From Rubrivivax sp. (GTDB lineage: Bacteria; Pseudomonadota; Gammaproteobacteria; Burkholderiales; Burkholderiaceae_C), in assembly GCA_027490215.1 (NCBI GenBank), contig JAIXYO010000046.1, forward strand, positions 1 to 64,000: a stretch of 64,000 nucleotides of DNA, read 5' to 3'. Numbering within the stretch: position 1 is the first letter of the stretch; the number at the start of each line of letters is the position of its first letter. The position numbers and the translations under genes were made by a program. Shown in pieces: positions 34,906-45,352 of the stretch. The notes beneath the pieces were generated by a model. That model did not search any database and was not told the origin of the DNA. It saw only the letters and a list, made by a program, of their open reading frames with translations.

Positions 34906-36936
34906 ATGGTCACCCGCCCCCCTGCACGAACCCTCACCACCCCCGCGTCTGCCAGCCCCTCCAGTTACGGCGAAGCCTCGATCCGTGTGCTGAAAGGCCT
35001 CGAGCCGGTCAAGCAGCGACCGGGCATGTACACCCGCACCGACAACCCGCTGCACATCGTGCAGGAGGTGATCGACAACGCCGCCGACGAGGCCCTGGCT
35101 GGCCATGGCAAGCGGATCGATGTCACCTTGCACACTGACGGCTCGGTCAGCGTGCACGACGATGGCCGGGGCATCCCGTTCGGCCTGCACCCCGAAGAGC
35201 AGCGCCCGGTGGTCGAGATCGTGTTCACCCAGCTGCACGCGGGCGGCAAGTTCGACAAGGGCTCCGGTGGCGCTTACAGCTTTTCGGGGGGCTTGCATGG
35301 TGTGGGCGTCAGCGTCACCAATGCCTTGTCGAAACGGCTCGAGGTCACGGTGTTCCGCGAGGGCCAGGTCGCGCAGCTCGCCTTCGCCGGCGGCGATGTC
35401 AGCGAGCCGCTGACGCTGCGCAAGGCCGTGCTGTCAGCGTCGTCGGGCGATCGCAAGAGCGGCACCACGGTGCGGGCCTGGCCCGATGCCAGGTACTTCG
35501 AAAGCGTCGATCTGCCACGGGCCGACCTGACGCACCTGTTGCGCAGCAAGGCGGTGCTGATGCCTGGCGCCAGTGTGTCGCTGACATTCGAGAAGACCGG
35601 TGAGGTGCAGACCTGGCTGTACCAGGGCGGTCTGCGCGACTACCTGATGCAGACGCTGAACGCCGACCCGCTGATCCCGCTGTTCGAGGGAGCCTTCCAC
35701 GCCGATGGCTCCGAGTCCGAAAACTTCGCTAGCTTTGCAAAAGGCGAGGGCGCGACCTGGTGCGTGGCCTTCACCGAAGACGGTACACCGGTGCGCGAGA
35801 GCTACGTGAACCTGATCCCGACCGTCAACGGCGGCACGCATGAGTCGGGCTTGAAGGACGGGCTGTTCGGCGCCATCAAGAACTTCATCGACCTGCACAG
35901 CCTGCTGCCCAAGGGCGTGAAGCTGATGCCTGACGACGTGTTTTCGCGTGCCAGTTTCGTGCTGAGCGCGAAGGTGCTGGACCCTCAGTTCCAGGGCCAG
36001 ATCAAGGAGCGGTTGAACAGCCGCGATGCGCTGCGGCTGGTATCGAGTTGCGTCAAGCCGCCGCTCGAGCTGTGGCTGAACCAGCATGTCGAATACGGCA
36101 AGAAGCTCGCCGAACTGGTGATCAAGCAGGCGCAGACGCGCCAGCGCGCGAGCCAGAAGGTCGAGAAGCGCAAGGGCTCGGGCGTGGCCGTGCTGCCCGG
36201 CAAGCTGACCGATTGCGAAAGCCGCGACCTGCTGCACAACGAGCTGTTCCTGGTCGAGGGCGACTCGGCCGGCGGCAGCGCCAAGATGGGCCGCAACAAG
36301 GAGACGCAGGCGATCCTGCCGCTGCGTGGCAAGGTGCTCAATTCGTGGGAAGTCGAGCGCGATCGCCTCTTTGCGAACAACGAGATCCATGACATCGCGG
36401 TGGCGATCGGCGTCGATCCGCATGCGGCGACCGACACGCCCGACCTGAGCGGCCTGCGCTACGGCAAGGTCTGCATCCTCAGCGATGCCGATGTAGACGG
36501 CTCGCACATCCAGGTGCTGCTGCTGACGCTGTTTTTCCGCCACTTCCCGAAGCTGATCGAGGCCGGGCACCTGTACATCGCGAAGCCGCCGTTGTTCCGC
36601 ATCGATGCACCGGCGCGCGGCAAGAAACCCGCCGCGAAGATCTACGCACTCGACGAGGGCGAGTTGACCGCGACGCTCGACCGGCTTCGCAAGGAAGGCT
36701 GCCGCGAGACCGCATGGAGCATCAGTCGCTTCGAGGGCCTGGGCGAGATGAACGCCGAACAGCTGTGGGACACCACGCTGAACCCCGAGACGCGGCGACT
36801 CCTGCCGATCGCCTTCGGTCAACTCGGCTTCGCAGCCACCGTCGATTCATTGACCAAGCTGATGGGCAAGGGCGAGGCGCAGGCGCGGCGTGATCTGATG
36901 GAACTGCATGGTGACGAGGTCGATGTGGATGTTTGA
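34906..36936 (+). CDS. parE: DNA topoisomerase IV subunit B
   Basis: A 676-residue GHKL ATPase subunit of topoisomerase IV, which separates daughter chromosomes. ATP-site motifs are EVIDNAADEAL, DDGRGIPFG and GGLHGVGVSVTNALS. The Toprim domain has LVEGDSAGGSAKMGR and ILSDADVDGSHIQ. It is ParE rather than GyrB by length, lacking the GyrB insertion, and because parC lies 4.4 kb downstream. The ATG at 34906 is in GCCATGG with no strong ribosome binding site. The bphO-bphP pair and a tiny gene separate it from parC. Confidence 0.95.
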   Translation: MVTRPPARTLTTPASASPSSYGEASIRVLKGLEPVKQRPGMYTRTDNPLHIVQEVIDNAADEALAGHGKRIDVTLHTDGSVSVHDDGRGIPFGLHPEEQRPVVEIVFTQLHAGGKFDKGSGGAYSFSGGLHGVGVSVTNALSKRLEVTVFREGQVAQLAFAGGDVSEPLTLRKAVLSASSGDRKSGTTVRAWPDARYFESVDLPRADLTHLLRSKAVLMPGASVSLTFEKTGEVQTWLYQGGLRDYLMQTLNADPLIPLFEGAFHADGSESENFASFAKGEGATWCVAFTEDGTPVRESYVNLIPTVNGGTHESGLKDGLFGAIKNFIDLHSLLPKGVKLMPDDVFSRASFVLSAKVLDPQFQGQIKERLNSRDALRLVSSCVKPPLELWLNQHVEYGKKLAELVIKQAQTRQRASQKVEKRKGSGVAVLPGKLTDCESRDLLHNELFLVEGDSAGGSAKMGRNKETQAILPLRGKVLNSWEVERDRLFANNEIHDIAVAIGVDPHAATDTPDLSGLRYGKVCILSDADVDGSHIQVLLLTLFFRHFPKLIEAGHLYIAKPPLFRIDAPARGKKPAAKIYALDEGELTATLDRLRKEGCRETAWSISRFEGLGEMNAEQLWDTTLNPETRRLLPIAFGQLGFAATVDSLTKLMGKGEAQARRDLMELHGDEVDVDV

Positions 36937-37076
36937 GGGCTGAGCCTTCATGCCTTGGCGCGTCACTTGCCCATGTAATAAAGTGTGTCCACAGGATTTT
37001 CGTGTGTTGTAGTTGGGCTTGTGCCGATCAGAGCTCAGTCGTTACGAAGATCTACCCGCCCCATCGAGTACTTGCA

Positions 37077-37679
37077 ATGGTTTTCCGGCACCTGCTGAAC
37101 CTGAGGGATACGCTGAAGGACGCCACTGCAGGCGACCATGCCGCGCTCGAGCGAACCGGCGTGCTTCGGGCCTTCTCCTCGGATTGCATATCGCCGGCGG
37201 TCTACGCCGATTACCTTGCGCGGCAGTGGCACCTGCACAGCGTGATGGAGCCGGTATTGCAGGGCTGGCTGGGCGCCGGCTGGGCCGATGCCCGGCTCGT
37301 CAAGTCGATGTGGCTGCAGCAGGATCTGGCGGCGCTGCACTGTGCCGCCGAGGCTCGGCAGATCGCCTGGGAACGGCCGCACAGCGCGGCGCAGGCCCTC
37401 GGCACGATGTACGTCCTGGAAGGCGCGACGCTCGGCATACGCCAGAGCGTCCGGGCTCTGCCGGCCACGCATCCTGCTCATGGCCCTGCCAACCGTTTCG
37501 TGCAGGGCTACGGCGAGCATACGGGCGCGCGCTGGAAGGACTTTCTGGCACGGCTGGAGGACGTCGATTCGATGCTCTGGCCCGATGTCCTCACGGGTGC
37601 GTCAGCAGCCTTCCGCGCCTTCGAAGCGCATTTTTCGGAGCGGATTCATGCCGAATTCGATGAATCTGCCAGCGTCTGA
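37077..37679 (+). CDS. bphO: Biliverdin-producing heme oxygenase
   Basis: A 200-residue BphO-type heme oxygenase that cleaves heme to biliverdin, the chromophore of bacteriophytochromes. His21 in [13 protein letters not shown] is the likely proximal heme ligand. The distal helix region is [14 protein letters not shown], which resembles the YVLEGSxLGG of this family. The ATG at 37077 gives the normal length; upstream in-frame codons look non-coding. Its 3' end overlaps bphP by 32 bp in another frame, so enzyme and photoreceptor are co-expressed. Confidence 0.92.
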   Translation: MVFRHLLNLRDTLKDATAGDHAALERTGVLRAFSSDCISPAVYADYLARQWHLHSVMEPVLQGWLGAGWADARLVKSMWLQQDLAALHCAAEARQIAWERPHSAAQALGTMYVLEGATLGIRQSVRALPATHPAHGPANRFVQGYGEHTGARWKDFLARLEDVDSMLWPDVLTGASAAFRAFEAHFSERIHAEFDESASV

Positions 37680-40600
37680 ATCCGGCGTCGCCGCAGACCT
37701 GCAGGTCTTCAAGCCCACGATCGACAACTGCGATCGCGAGCCGATCCACATCCCTGGGTCGATCCAGCCTTCGGGGGCGCTGATCGCCTTCGAGACCGCA
37801 GTCGGTTCTGTTCTGCACGCCTCCACCAACCTTGTGCACTGGCTGCCGGTGGGCAACCTGCCGGTCAAGGGCCTGTATCTGTCAGACCTGTTGGGCGAGC
37901 CGACCCACGAGCGAGTGGTCCGTGCGCTGGCCGGGCGGGCCGGCGGGCCGGTGCGACACGAGGTGCTGGACCTGCCGGCGCGCCCCGAAGCCGGCCAGCC
38001 GCATGCGCTGGAGGCGCTGGTGCACAGCCACCGTGGGGTCGGCCTGATCGAGATAGAACCGGTCCCAGCCACCCCCCACCCCGATGACTGGCTGCAGGGC
38101 CTGAGCGACGCCGTCGATGCTTTGCGCAGCGCCACCGGGCTGGAAGACCTGTACCAACGCATGGCGCACCGCGTCAAGCGCCTGACGGGCTTCGACCGGG
38201 TGATGGTCTACCGCTTCGACGAGGACTACAACGGCCAAGTTGTGGCCGACGCCCGCGAGCGCGGCATGGAATCGTTCCTCGACCTGCACTATCCGGCCAG
38301 CGACATCCCGGCTCAGGCGCGAGCACTGTATGCCAGCAACCTGGTGCGCTACATCGCCGACGTCGGCTACACGCCGGTGCCGGTGCTGCCCTGGCTCGAC
38401 ACCATGAGCCTGCAGCCGCTGGACATGAGCCACGCCACGCTGCGCAGCATCTCGCCGATGCACATCCAGTACCTGCAGAACATGGGTGTGGCCTCCACGC
38501 TGACCCTGTCGTTGATGGTCGATGGCCGCCTCTGGGGGCTGATCGCCTGCCATCATCGCCAGCCGACGGCCTTGCCGCTGCGGTTGCGCCGCGCCTGCTA
38601 TGCGTTGTCTGTCACTGCCGGCTACATGACGGGCTGGTTTGCCAGCCAGCAGCGCATCGCCACATCTGCCGCGGCGGCGAGGGCCCAGAGCATGATCTTG
38701 GAGGCCTTCAACCAGATTCAGGTGCCCTTGCGAGACGTGATCGAGCACTGCACCACGCCGCTGCTGCAGATGGTCGGTGCCTCGGGAGGGGCGTTGTGGC
38801 GCGACGAAACCGTCCTGCCGTTCGGTCAGTGGCCGGACGGGCCGCGCGGCGAGTCGGTGCTGCGTTTCGTGCGCCACGCCTTCGACACCTCGGGCGCGGA
38901 CCACATCGACACCGAGCAAGCCGACCTCCAGCCCCCGCTGGAGCCCGCCGAACTGCGCGAGGTCTGCGGCGTGCTGGCCATCAAATTCGACGGCCTTCCC
39001 TCGTCGGGGCTGGTCTGGCTGAGGCCTGAGCATCGCAGCGAGGTGATGTGGGGTGGCGACCCTGACAAGCCGGTGGAAGTGAAGCTCGACGCCGACGGCC
39101 GCCCGGTGCTCGCGCCGAGATCATCATTCGCGCGCTGGACGACCATCGTCAAAGGCAAGAGCCGCAACTGGAGCGACACCGACCGTGAGGCTGCGGCTGC
39201 GCTGGCGACCCTGCGTCAGGTGCTTGTGGTGCGCGAGTCGCTGGCCCAGATCAGCCTCAGCGACCGGCAGTTCCGCAGCCTGGTGAACTTGCAATCCGAC
39301 GCCTATTGGCAGACTGATCGCCAGGGTCGAATCGTGACGATGAGCAAGCGGCTGCCCTTGGGCGATCGGATACTGCAAGGCGTGATGTTGGCCGATGTGT
39401 TCGCCGATGCGGGCGATTGCGACGGGTTGACGGAGTTGCGCGCAGTGCTGGCCGGGGACCGCCCGTTCCGCGCCCTGCGCGTGGCGGTCCGCCTGCGAGC
39501 CGAAACGGTACCTCTCACCTTGTTGCTCGGCGGCGAACCGCTGCGCGATGTCCGCGGCCAAGCGATCGGCTGGCACGGCACCCTCAGCGACATCACGCGC
39601 GACGCCCAGTTGGAAGCGGCCATACAGCAGGAGAAGGAGGCAGCCGAATTCGCGAACAACGCCAAGACCGCCTTCCTCGCCAACATGAGCCACGAGATCC
39701 GCACGCCGTTGAATGCGATTCTGGGGTTCGCGCAGCTGCTGAGCCGCGACAAGTACGCCACGCCCAAGCAGTCCGAGCAGCTTGGCAAGATCGCCGCCGC
39801 CGGGCAGCACCTGCTGGCCATCATCAACGACGTCCTCGACCTGTCGAAGATCGAGGCCGGCGAGGTGCAGATCGAGGCCGCGGACTTTCATCTCTCAGAA
39901 GTGCTGCGCGCCGTGCATTCGATCATTGCCGAGCAGGCGCGTGCCAAGGGCTTGCGGCTGCTGGTCGACATCTCGGGCGTGCCCACCTGGCTGCATGGCG
40001 ACGCCACGCGCTTGCGCCAGGCCTTGCTCAACCTTGCTGGCAATGCCGTCAAGTTCACGCCCAGCGGCAGCGTTGCGCTGCGCGCCCAGCTGGTGGCAGA
40101 AGCCGATGGCGAGTTGGTCTTGCGCTTCTCGGTGCAGGACACCGGCATCGGCATCTCGGCCGAAACGCTGCCGCGTCTGTTTCAGGACTTCGTGCAGGCT
40201 GACGCCTCGACCACGCGGCGGTACGGTGGCACCGGTCTGGGCCTGGCCATCACGCGGCGGCTGGCGCAGCTGATGGGAGGCGATACCGGCGTCGACAGCA
40301 CGCTCGGCGTGGGCAGCACCTTCTGGTTCACCGCGCGCCTGAAGCGCGGCGTGGGCGCAGAGCCCGGAGTCACCCAACCGCCATCGCCGCCTGCGCCAGA
40401 GCCAGCGCCTGCGCCAGAGCCAGCGCCTGCGCCAGAGCCAGCGCCCGCGCCTGTGTCCGCGCCTGTGCCTGTGCCTGTGCCTGCGGCTGTGGCTGTGGCT
40501 GTGGCTGTGGCTGTGGCAGCAGCAGCAGCAGCAGCAGCAGCAGGCGCCGATGTCCAGACGCAGTTGCGCCAGCGCCATGGGCAGGCGCGCATCCTGGTGG

Positions 40601-40974
40601 TCGACGACAACGAGCTCAACCGCGAATTGACGCTGGACATGCTCAGCGACATTGGCCTGACGGCAGACATGGCCAACGACGGTCATGAAGCGGTGAAGCG
40701 GGCGCAGGCAGTGGCCTACGACCTGATCCTGATGGACATGCAGATGCCCGGAATGGACGGCCTGGAAGCGACACGAGCCATTCGCGCGCTGCCCGGAAGA
40801 ATGACCATGCCAATCCTGGCGATGACGGCCAATGCTTTCGATGTCGATCGTCAGGCCTGCGAGGCGGCCGGGATGAACGACTTCATCGTCAAGCCCATGA
40901 ACCTCGATGCACTGTATTCAGCGTTGCTGAGGTGGCTGGATTCGTCGGTGAACGAGACAAACCCCGGCCGCTGA
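37648..40974 (+). CDS. bphP: Bacteriophytochrome hybrid histidine kinase with receiver domain
   Basis: An 1108-residue red/far-red photoreceptor. The N-terminal PAS domain has Cys28 in [18 protein letters not shown], the biliverdin attachment residue. The GAF domain (about 160-330) carries [13 protein letters not shown], and the PHY domain runs to about 530. A PAS-like sensor (about 545-660) precedes the kinase: phospho-acceptor His682 in [12 protein letters not shown], then HATPase boxes including [12 protein letters not shown] repetitive Pro/Ala/Val linker (about 915-970) joins a C-terminal receiver with Asp1030 in [18 protein letters not shown] lies 7 bases before the ATG at 37648, inside the end of bphO. 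The output partner is unknown. Confidence 0.94.
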   Translation: MPNSMNLPASESGVAADLQVFKPTIDNCDREPIHIPGSIQPSGALIAFETAVGSVLHASTNLVHWLPVGNLPVKGLYLSDLLGEPTHERVVRALAGRAGGPVRHEVLDLPARPEAGQPHALEALVHSHRGVGLIEIEPVPATPHPDDWLQGLSDAVDALRSATGLEDLYQRMAHRVKRLTGFDRVMVYRFDEDYNGQVVADARERGMESFLDLHYPASDIPAQARALYASNLVRYIADVGYTPVPVLPWLDTMSLQPLDMSHATLRSISPMHIQYLQNMGVASTLTLSLMVDGRLWGLIACHHRQPTALPLRLRRACYALSVTAGYMTGWFASQQRIATSAAAARAQSMILEAFNQIQVPLRDVIEHCTTPLLQMVGASGGALWRDETVLPFGQWPDGPRGESVLRFVRHAFDTSGADHIDTEQADLQPPLEPAELREVCGVLAIKFDGLPSSGLVWLRPEHRSEVMWGGDPDKPVEVKLDADGRPVLAPRSSFARWTTIVKGKSRNWSDTDREAAAALATLRQVLVVRESLAQISLSDRQFRSLVNLQSDAYWQTDRQGRIVTMSKRLPLGDRILQGVMLADVFADAGDCDGLTELRAVLAGDRPFRALRVAVRLRAETVPLTLLLGGEPLRDVRGQAIGWHGTLSDITRDAQLEAAIQQEKEAAEFANNAKTAFLANMSHEIRTPLNAILGFAQLLSRDKYATPKQSEQLGKIAAAGQHLLAIINDVLDLSKIEAGEVQIEAADFHLSEVLRAVHSIIAEQARAKGLRLLVDISGVPTWLHGDATRLRQALLNLAGNAVKFTPSGSVALRAQLVAEADGELVLRFSVQDTGIGISAETLPRLFQDFVQADASTTRRYGGTGLGLAITRRLAQLMGGDTGVDSTLGVGSTFWFTARLKRGVGAEPGVTQPPSPPAPEPAPAPEPAPAPEPAPAPVSAPVPVPVPAAVAVAVAVAVAAAAAAAAAGADVQTQLRQRHGQARILVVDDNELNRELTLDMLSDIGLTADMANDGHEAVKRAQAVAYDLILMDMQMPGMDGLEATRAIRALPGRMTMPILAMTANAFDVDRQACEAAGMNDFIVKPMNLDALYSALLRWLDSSVNETNPGR
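40390..40543 (+). repeat. Compound microsatellite encoding the kinase-receiver linker
   Basis: Four short-repeat tracts follow one another in frame. First is an 18-bp unit (GAGCCAGCGCCTGCGCCA) repeated about three times. Then come GTGCCT-type hexamers, GTGGCT hexamers, and finally about nine GCA triplets. They encode PEPAPA repeats, then alternating Val-Pro, Val-Ala and a poly-Ala run. All unit lengths are multiples of three, so slippage changes linker length without breaking the frame. Confidence 0.9.
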
Positions 40975-41102
40975 AGCTGGGTATCGGTCTCGAGGCTCGC
41001 CGGCTTCGCCCAGGAGGCTCGATCCAAGGATGCACCAGGGAGTCGGCGAGGGGGGGGTATGCGCCAGATGTATCCTTGATGCTTTTACTCAAGAGGCTCG
41101 AA

Positions 41103-41252
41103 ATGGCATTGGCAAAGAAGAAGCGTGTGGGCAAGAGAACCATTTCTGCCAAGCAGGTCAGAAAAACGGCAAGCGGCAGAAAGCGCCGCAAGTCCGATGG
41201 CACCCAGCCCCCCAAGGCGGTGACTCCAGCTTCCACGCCAGCGGCGGCCTGA
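41103..41252 (+). CDS. Tiny Lys/Arg-rich basic protein
   Basis: A 49-residue protein, MALAKKKRVGKRTISAKQ..., with about one third Lys or Arg in its first 34 residues and a Pro/Ala/Thr tail. It has no membrane segment. Such composition suggests binding to DNA, RNA or the ribosome, but no family is recognised. AGAGG lies six bases before the ATG, and a perfect hairpin terminator begins 13 bp after the stop. These flanking signals are the main support for a real gene. It stands between bphP and parC. Confidence 0.6.
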   Translation: MALAKKKRVGKRTISAKQVRKTASGRKRRKSDGTQPPKAVTPASTPAAA

Positions 41253-41264
41253 CCACCCTGGAAA

Positions 41265-41308
41265 GCAAATCGCGCCAAGCCGCATCGGCTTGGCGCGATT
41301 TGCGTTTT
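41265..41308 (+). terminator. Strong hairpin terminator before parC
   Basis: GCAAATCGCGCCAAGCCG and its exact reverse complement form an 18-bp perfect stem with a 3-nt CAT loop, followed by GTTTT. It ends the transcript of the small basic gene and isolates parC from the phytochrome genes upstream. Confidence 0.88.
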
Positions 41309-41384
41309 GCGGCCACTCAGCCATCGTCGATCTGGTTGAGGCGCCGATAGCGCAGCGCCTGGCCTTTCCGCCCCCTGTCTCCGC

Positions 41385-43727
41385 ATGAACGACCTGTTCG
41401 ACCTCCCTCCCGCCACCGACCCCACCGACGCCGTCACGCTGGCTCATTACGCCGAACGGGCGTACCTCGAATACGCGCTGAGCGTCGTCAAGGGCCGCGC
41501 GCTGCCCGATGTGTGCGACGGCCAGAAGCCGGTGCAGCGGCGCATCCTGTATGCGATGGACCGCATGGGGCTCAGCTTCACCACGGCGGGTGGGCCGCGG
41601 CCGGTGAAGAGTGCGCGCGTCGTGGGTGATGTGCTCGGCCGATTCCACCCGCACGGCGACACCGCCGCCTACGATGCGCTGGTGCGCATGGCGCAGGACT
41701 TCTCGCAGCGCTACCCACTCATCGACGGGCAGGGCAACTTCGGCTCGCGCGATGGCGACGGCGCGGCGGCGATGCGCTACACCGAGGCGCGCCTCGCACC
41801 GATCTCGCGGCTGTTGCTCGACGAGATTGACGAAGGCACGGTCGACTTCATTCCCAACTACGACGGCTCGACGCAGGAGCCGCGGCAGTTGCCGAGCCGC
41901 CTGCCGTTCGTGCTGCTGAACGGTGCCAGCGGCATCGCGGTCGGCCTGGCCACCGAAATTCCGAGCCACAACCTGCGCGAGGTGGCGCTGGCAGCGATTG
42001 CGCTGATCAAGAACGACAAGCTCAGCGACGACGAACTCGCCGAGTTGATCCCCGGCCCCGACTATCCCGGCGGTGGCCAGATCATCAGCAGCGCGGACGA
42101 TATCCGCGCGGCCTATGCCACCGGCCGCGGCAGCCTGAAGGTGCGCGCACGCTGGAAGATCGAGGACCTCGCGCGTGGCCAGTGGCAACTGGTCGTCACT
42201 GAACTGCCGCCGGGAACGAGTTCGCAGCGGGTGCTCGAAGAGATCGAGGAGCTGACCAACCCGAAGGTGAAGGCCGGCAAGAAGGCATTGAGCGCCGACC
42301 AGGTGCAGTTGAAGGCATCTGTGCTCGGCGTGCTCGACGCGGTGCGCGACGAGTCGAGCAAGGACTCGCCGGTGCGCCTGGTGTTCGAGCCCAAGACGAG
42401 TCGCATCGAGCAGAGCGAGCTGATCACTCAGCTGCTGGCGCACACCAGCCTGGAAAGCTCGGCGCCGATCAACCTGACGATGGTGGGCGCCGACGGTCGG
42501 CCGACACAGAAGACGCTGCGCCAGATGCTGGCCGAGTGGGTCGCGTTCCGCTTGCAGACGGTGCAGCGCCGTTCGCAGCATCGGCTCGACAAGGTGCTCG
42601 ACCGCATCCATGTGCTCGAAGGTCGGCAACTGGTGCTGCTGAACATTGACGAGGTGATCCGCATCATCCGCAACGCCGACGAGCCCAAGCCAGCGCTGAT
42701 CGAGCACTTCGGCTTGAGCGAAAGGCAGGCCGACGACATCCTCGAAATCCGCCTGCGCCAGCTCGCGCGGCTCGAGGCGATCAAGATCGAGCAGGAGCTC
42801 AAGGAGTTGCGCGTCGAGCAGGGCAAGCTCGAGGACATCCTCGGCAACCCCGGCACGCTCAGGCGCACGGTCACCAAGGAAGTCGAGGCCGACATCAAGC
42901 AGTTCGGTTCGCTCGAGAAAGATCCGCGCCGCACGCTGATCCAGGCCGAGAAGAAGGCGGTGATCGAGATCAAGGTGGTGGACGAGCCGGTGACGGTGGT
43001 CGTCAGCGCCAAGGGCTGGGTGCGCGCGCTGAAAGGGCACGAGGTCGATGCAGCGACGCTGCAGTTCAAGGCGGGCGATGCCTTGCTCGTGACCTTTGCG
43101 TGTCGCAGCGTCGATGTGCTGCTGGTCTTCGGCTCGGCGGCGAACGGCAGTGGCCGGGTCTATTCGACCGCTGTCAGCCTGCTGCCCGGCGGGCGCGGGG
43201 ACGGTCAGCCGATCACGACGCTGATCGAGCTGGAATCGGGCACGCAGCCGGCGCACTATTTCGCAGGCCATGCCGAGAAGACGCTGCTGCTGGCTGGCAG
43301 CGGTGGCTATGGCCTGCTGGCGCGTGTGGGCGACCTGACCTCGCGCCAGCGCAGCGGCAAGGCCTTCCTGACGCTGGAAGCGGACGAACAGCTGTTGCCG
43401 CCGTCACTGGCGTCAGTCGGCATGCTGGGCGATCAGGTGGGTTGCCTGTCCGCACAGGGCCGGTTGCTGGTGTTCTCGTTGTCGGAGCTGAAGCTGCAGT
43501 CCAATGGCGGCCGCGGGTTGACCTTGATCGGGCTTGAGGGCAAGGACACGCTGGCGAGCGTGACCGTGTTTGCGCAGGCGCTCCGCATCGAGGGCACCGG
43601 CCGCGGTGGCAAGGCGCGCGACGAAGTGCTCAAGGGCGCTGCGCTGATGCCGTATGCCGGCAAGCGCGCCCGCAAGGGCAAGGCGCAGGAGGCGATTCCG
43701 AAGGCCTTGCGCCTGTTGCCGGGTTGA
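41385..43727 (+). CDS. parC: DNA topoisomerase IV subunit A
   Basis: A 780-residue DNA-cleaving subunit of topoisomerase IV. The catalytic Tyr132 lies in [11 protein letters not shown]. The quinolone-resistance region reads [18 protein letters not shown], with Thr93 and Asp97 where E. coli ParC has Ser80 and Glu84. The C-terminal region holds beta-propeller blades (for example [16 protein letters not shown]). The ATG at 41385 gives a normal N terminus (MNDLFDLPP). It is the partner of parE 4.4 kb upstream. Confidence 0.96.
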   Translation: MNDLFDLPPATDPTDAVTLAHYAERAYLEYALSVVKGRALPDVCDGQKPVQRRILYAMDRMGLSFTTAGGPRPVKSARVVGDVLGRFHPHGDTAAYDALVRMAQDFSQRYPLIDGQGNFGSRDGDGAAAMRYTEARLAPISRLLLDEIDEGTVDFIPNYDGSTQEPRQLPSRLPFVLLNGASGIAVGLATEIPSHNLREVALAAIALIKNDKLSDDELAELIPGPDYPGGGQIISSADDIRAAYATGRGSLKVRARWKIEDLARGQWQLVVTELPPGTSSQRVLEEIEELTNPKVKAGKKALSADQVQLKASVLGVLDAVRDESSKDSPVRLVFEPKTSRIEQSELITQLLAHTSLESSAPINLTMVGADGRPTQKTLRQMLAEWVAFRLQTVQRRSQHRLDKVLDRIHVLEGRQLVLLNIDEVIRIIRNADEPKPALIEHFGLSERQADDILEIRLRQLARLEAIKIEQELKELRVEQGKLEDILGNPGTLRRTVTKEVEADIKQFGSLEKDPRRTLIQAEKKAVIEIKVVDEPVTVVVSAKGWVRALKGHEVDAATLQFKAGDALLVTFACRSVDVLLVFGSAANGSGRVYSTAVSLLPGGRGDGQPITTLIELESGTQPAHYFAGHAEKTLLLAGSGGYGLLARVGDLTSRQRSGKAFLTLEADEQLLPPSLASVGMLGDQVGCLSAQGRLLVFSLSELKLQSNGGRGLTLIGLEGKDTLASVTVFAQALRIEGTGRGGKARDEVLKGAALMPYAGKRARKGKAQEAIPKALRLLPG

Positions 43728-43741
43728 AGCAGACCACACCG

Positions 43742-44332
43742 ATGCGCGAGATCGAATTCTGGTTCGAGTTCGGCAGCAACTACAGCTACCTCAGCGTGAT
43801 GCGCATCGAGGCGGCTGCGGCGCAGTGCGATGTGACCGTGCGCTGGAAGCCATTCTTGTTGGGGCCCATCTTCCGCAGCCTGGGCTGGGGCACGTCGCCC
43901 TTTGTGCTGCAGAAGGCCAAGGGCGATTACGTCTGGACCGACATGGCGCGGCAGTGCCGAAAGCACGGCCTGCCGTGGCAACGGCCGACGGAGTTTCCGC
44001 GGTCTTCCTTGCTGCCCGCCCGGGTCGCACTGGTCGGTGCGGACCAGCCGTGGATGGGCGCTTACTGCCGACGCATCGTGTCACTCAATTTTGCTGAAGA
44101 CCGCGAGATCGACGATCTTCAAACCGTGGCCGAGGTACTGAATCAATTGCAGTTGCCCGCGCAGACGATTCTCGACGCCGCTCAGTCGGACGCCAACAAG
44201 CTGAGGCTGCGCCAACAGACCGAGGCCGCGCAGGCCAAGGGCATCTTCGGTGCGCCAACGTTCTTCGTGGGCGATGAGATGTTCTGGGGTGACGACCGGC
44301 TGGACGACGCGCTCGTCAGCGCATCTGCCTGA
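43742..44332 (+). CDS. 2-hydroxychromene-2-carboxylate isomerase-like (DsbA-fold) protein
   Basis: A 196-residue thioredoxin-fold protein of the HCCA isomerase/kappa-class GST family. It begins EIEFWFEFGSNYSYLSVMRI and ends with the signature AKGIFGAPTFFVGDEMFWG. In naphthalene breakdown HCCA isomerase needs glutathione, but no aromatic-degradation gene is nearby, so the substrate is open. Start ATG at 43742, 14 bp after the parC stop. It lacks the CxxC of true DsbA. It is convergent with dsbB. Confidence 0.88.
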   Translation: MREIEFWFEFGSNYSYLSVMRIEAAAAQCDVTVRWKPFLLGPIFRSLGWGTSPFVLQKAKGDYVWTDMARQCRKHGLPWQRPTEFPRSSLLPARVALVGADQPWMGAYCRRIVSLNFAEDREIDDLQTVAEVLNQLQLPAQTILDAAQSDANKLRLRQQTEAAQAKGIFGAPTFFVGDEMFWGDDRLDDALVSASA

Positions 44333-44348
44333 ACTGGCGCGCTGCTGG

Positions 44349-44834
44349 CTAGCGCGGGCTCAGCACAACGCGGCTGGACGCCACGACGATGGCGATGAAC
44401 AGCGCCAGACTCCAGTACGCATAGGGCACGCCGAGCACCGAGACCGCGGCGTCCGAGCAGTTGGCAGTCACCTGCAGCAGCGGCGGAAAGGCGCCGTCGA
44501 GGCCGAGCGCGCTGATGACCTTGTCGGCAAAGGTCAGGTTGCATGAAGGCGATTTCGAGGCGACCATGTGCTGGTACAGCGCCGACGCGCCACCCGACAG
44601 CGCCAGCAGCAGTGTCAGCACACCGATGCCTCGACGCGGGAGGGGCGCCGACACCGCCGCGCCGATCAGGCAGAGCAAGGCAATGGCGAGGTAGATGATG
44701 CGCTGGAGGATGCACCAGGGGCAGGGCTGCATGTCGAACACATGCTGCGACACCAGCGCGATGCCGACCGCCGCGACGCACAGCGCCGCCATCGCGAGCA
44801 GAAGTCGGCTGGTGGCCGATGCCGGGGTCGCCAT
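44349..44834 (-). CDS. dsbB: Disulfide bond formation protein B
   Basis: A 161-residue inner-membrane protein that reoxidises DsbA and passes electrons to quinone. It has four membrane helices. The first periplasmic loop has Cys38 and Cys41 in QPCPWCILQR. The second loop has the other pair, in SPSCNLTF and TANCSDAA. Its ATG overlaps the stop of the ridA-like gene by one base (TGATG), so the two are coupled. Confidence 0.95.
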   Translation of the reverse strand: MATPASATSRLLLAMAALCVAAVGIALVSQHVFDMQPCPWCILQRIIYLAIALLCLIGAAVSAPLPRRGIGVLTLLLALSGGASALYQHMVASKSPSCNLTFADKVISALGLDGAFPPLLQVTANCSDAAVSVLGVPYAYWSLALFIAIVVASSRVVLSPR

Positions 44835-45301
44835 CAGGCGACCTGCGCGATCAACTCGATCTCTACACAGGCGCCGAGCGGAATCTGTGCCACACCGAAC
44901 GCGCTGCGCGCATGCTGGCCCTTGTCGCCGAACACCGCGGCCAGCAGTTCCGAGCAGCCGTTGGTGACCAGGTGCTGCTCGGTGTAGGTGCCGGTGCTGT
45001 TGACGAGGCTCATCACCTTGACGATGCGCTCGACGTGGTTCAGGTCACCGATGGCCGCGTGCAGGGTGCCGAGCAGATCGATGGCGACGGCGCGTGCCGC
45101 TTGCTGGCCGGTGGCCGTGTCCATGTCCAGGCCGAGCTGGCCGACCCAGGGCTTGCCGTCGCGCTTGGCGATGTGACCCGACAGAAACACCAGGTTGCCG
45201 GTGCGCACAAACGGCACGTATGCCGCGGCCGGAATCGAGAGTGGGGGCAGCGTGATGCCCAGGTCTTTCAGGCGGTCGTAGACGGTCGGTGATGCGGACA
45301 T
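44834..45301 (-). CDS. RidA-family (YjgF/YER057c/UK114) protein
   Basis: A 155-residue RidA-superfamily protein. The classical family deaminates reactive enamines and imines from PLP enzymes. Stretches typical of the 150-residue subgroup are present: GNLVFLSGHIAKRDGKPWVGQLG, then NHVERIVKVMSLVNST and the C-terminal QIPLGACVEIELIAQV. The key Arg seen in RidA (xxARxxV) is not obvious: HARSAFGVAQIPL has Arg in a related place. Thus deaminase activity is uncertain. It is divergent from comEC and upstream of dsbB. Confidence 0.9.
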   Translation of the reverse strand: MSASPTVYDRLKDLGITLPPLSIPAAAYVPFVRTGNLVFLSGHIAKRDGKPWVGQLGLDMDTATGQQAARAVAIDLLGTLHAAIGDLNHVERIVKVMSLVNSTGTYTEQHLVTNGCSELLAAVFGDKGQHARSAFGVAQIPLGACVEIELIAQVA

Positions 45302-45352
45302 GGGGGGTGCAGTCGGCTGGGAATGGCAGCGACAAATCCTACACTGCGGCGC

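Noticed and set aside
41085-43271. A 728-codon frame antisense to parC
   Set aside because: Same cause: composition is the usual His/Arg/Leu/Gln-rich shadow, and parC on the other strand has all its motifs.
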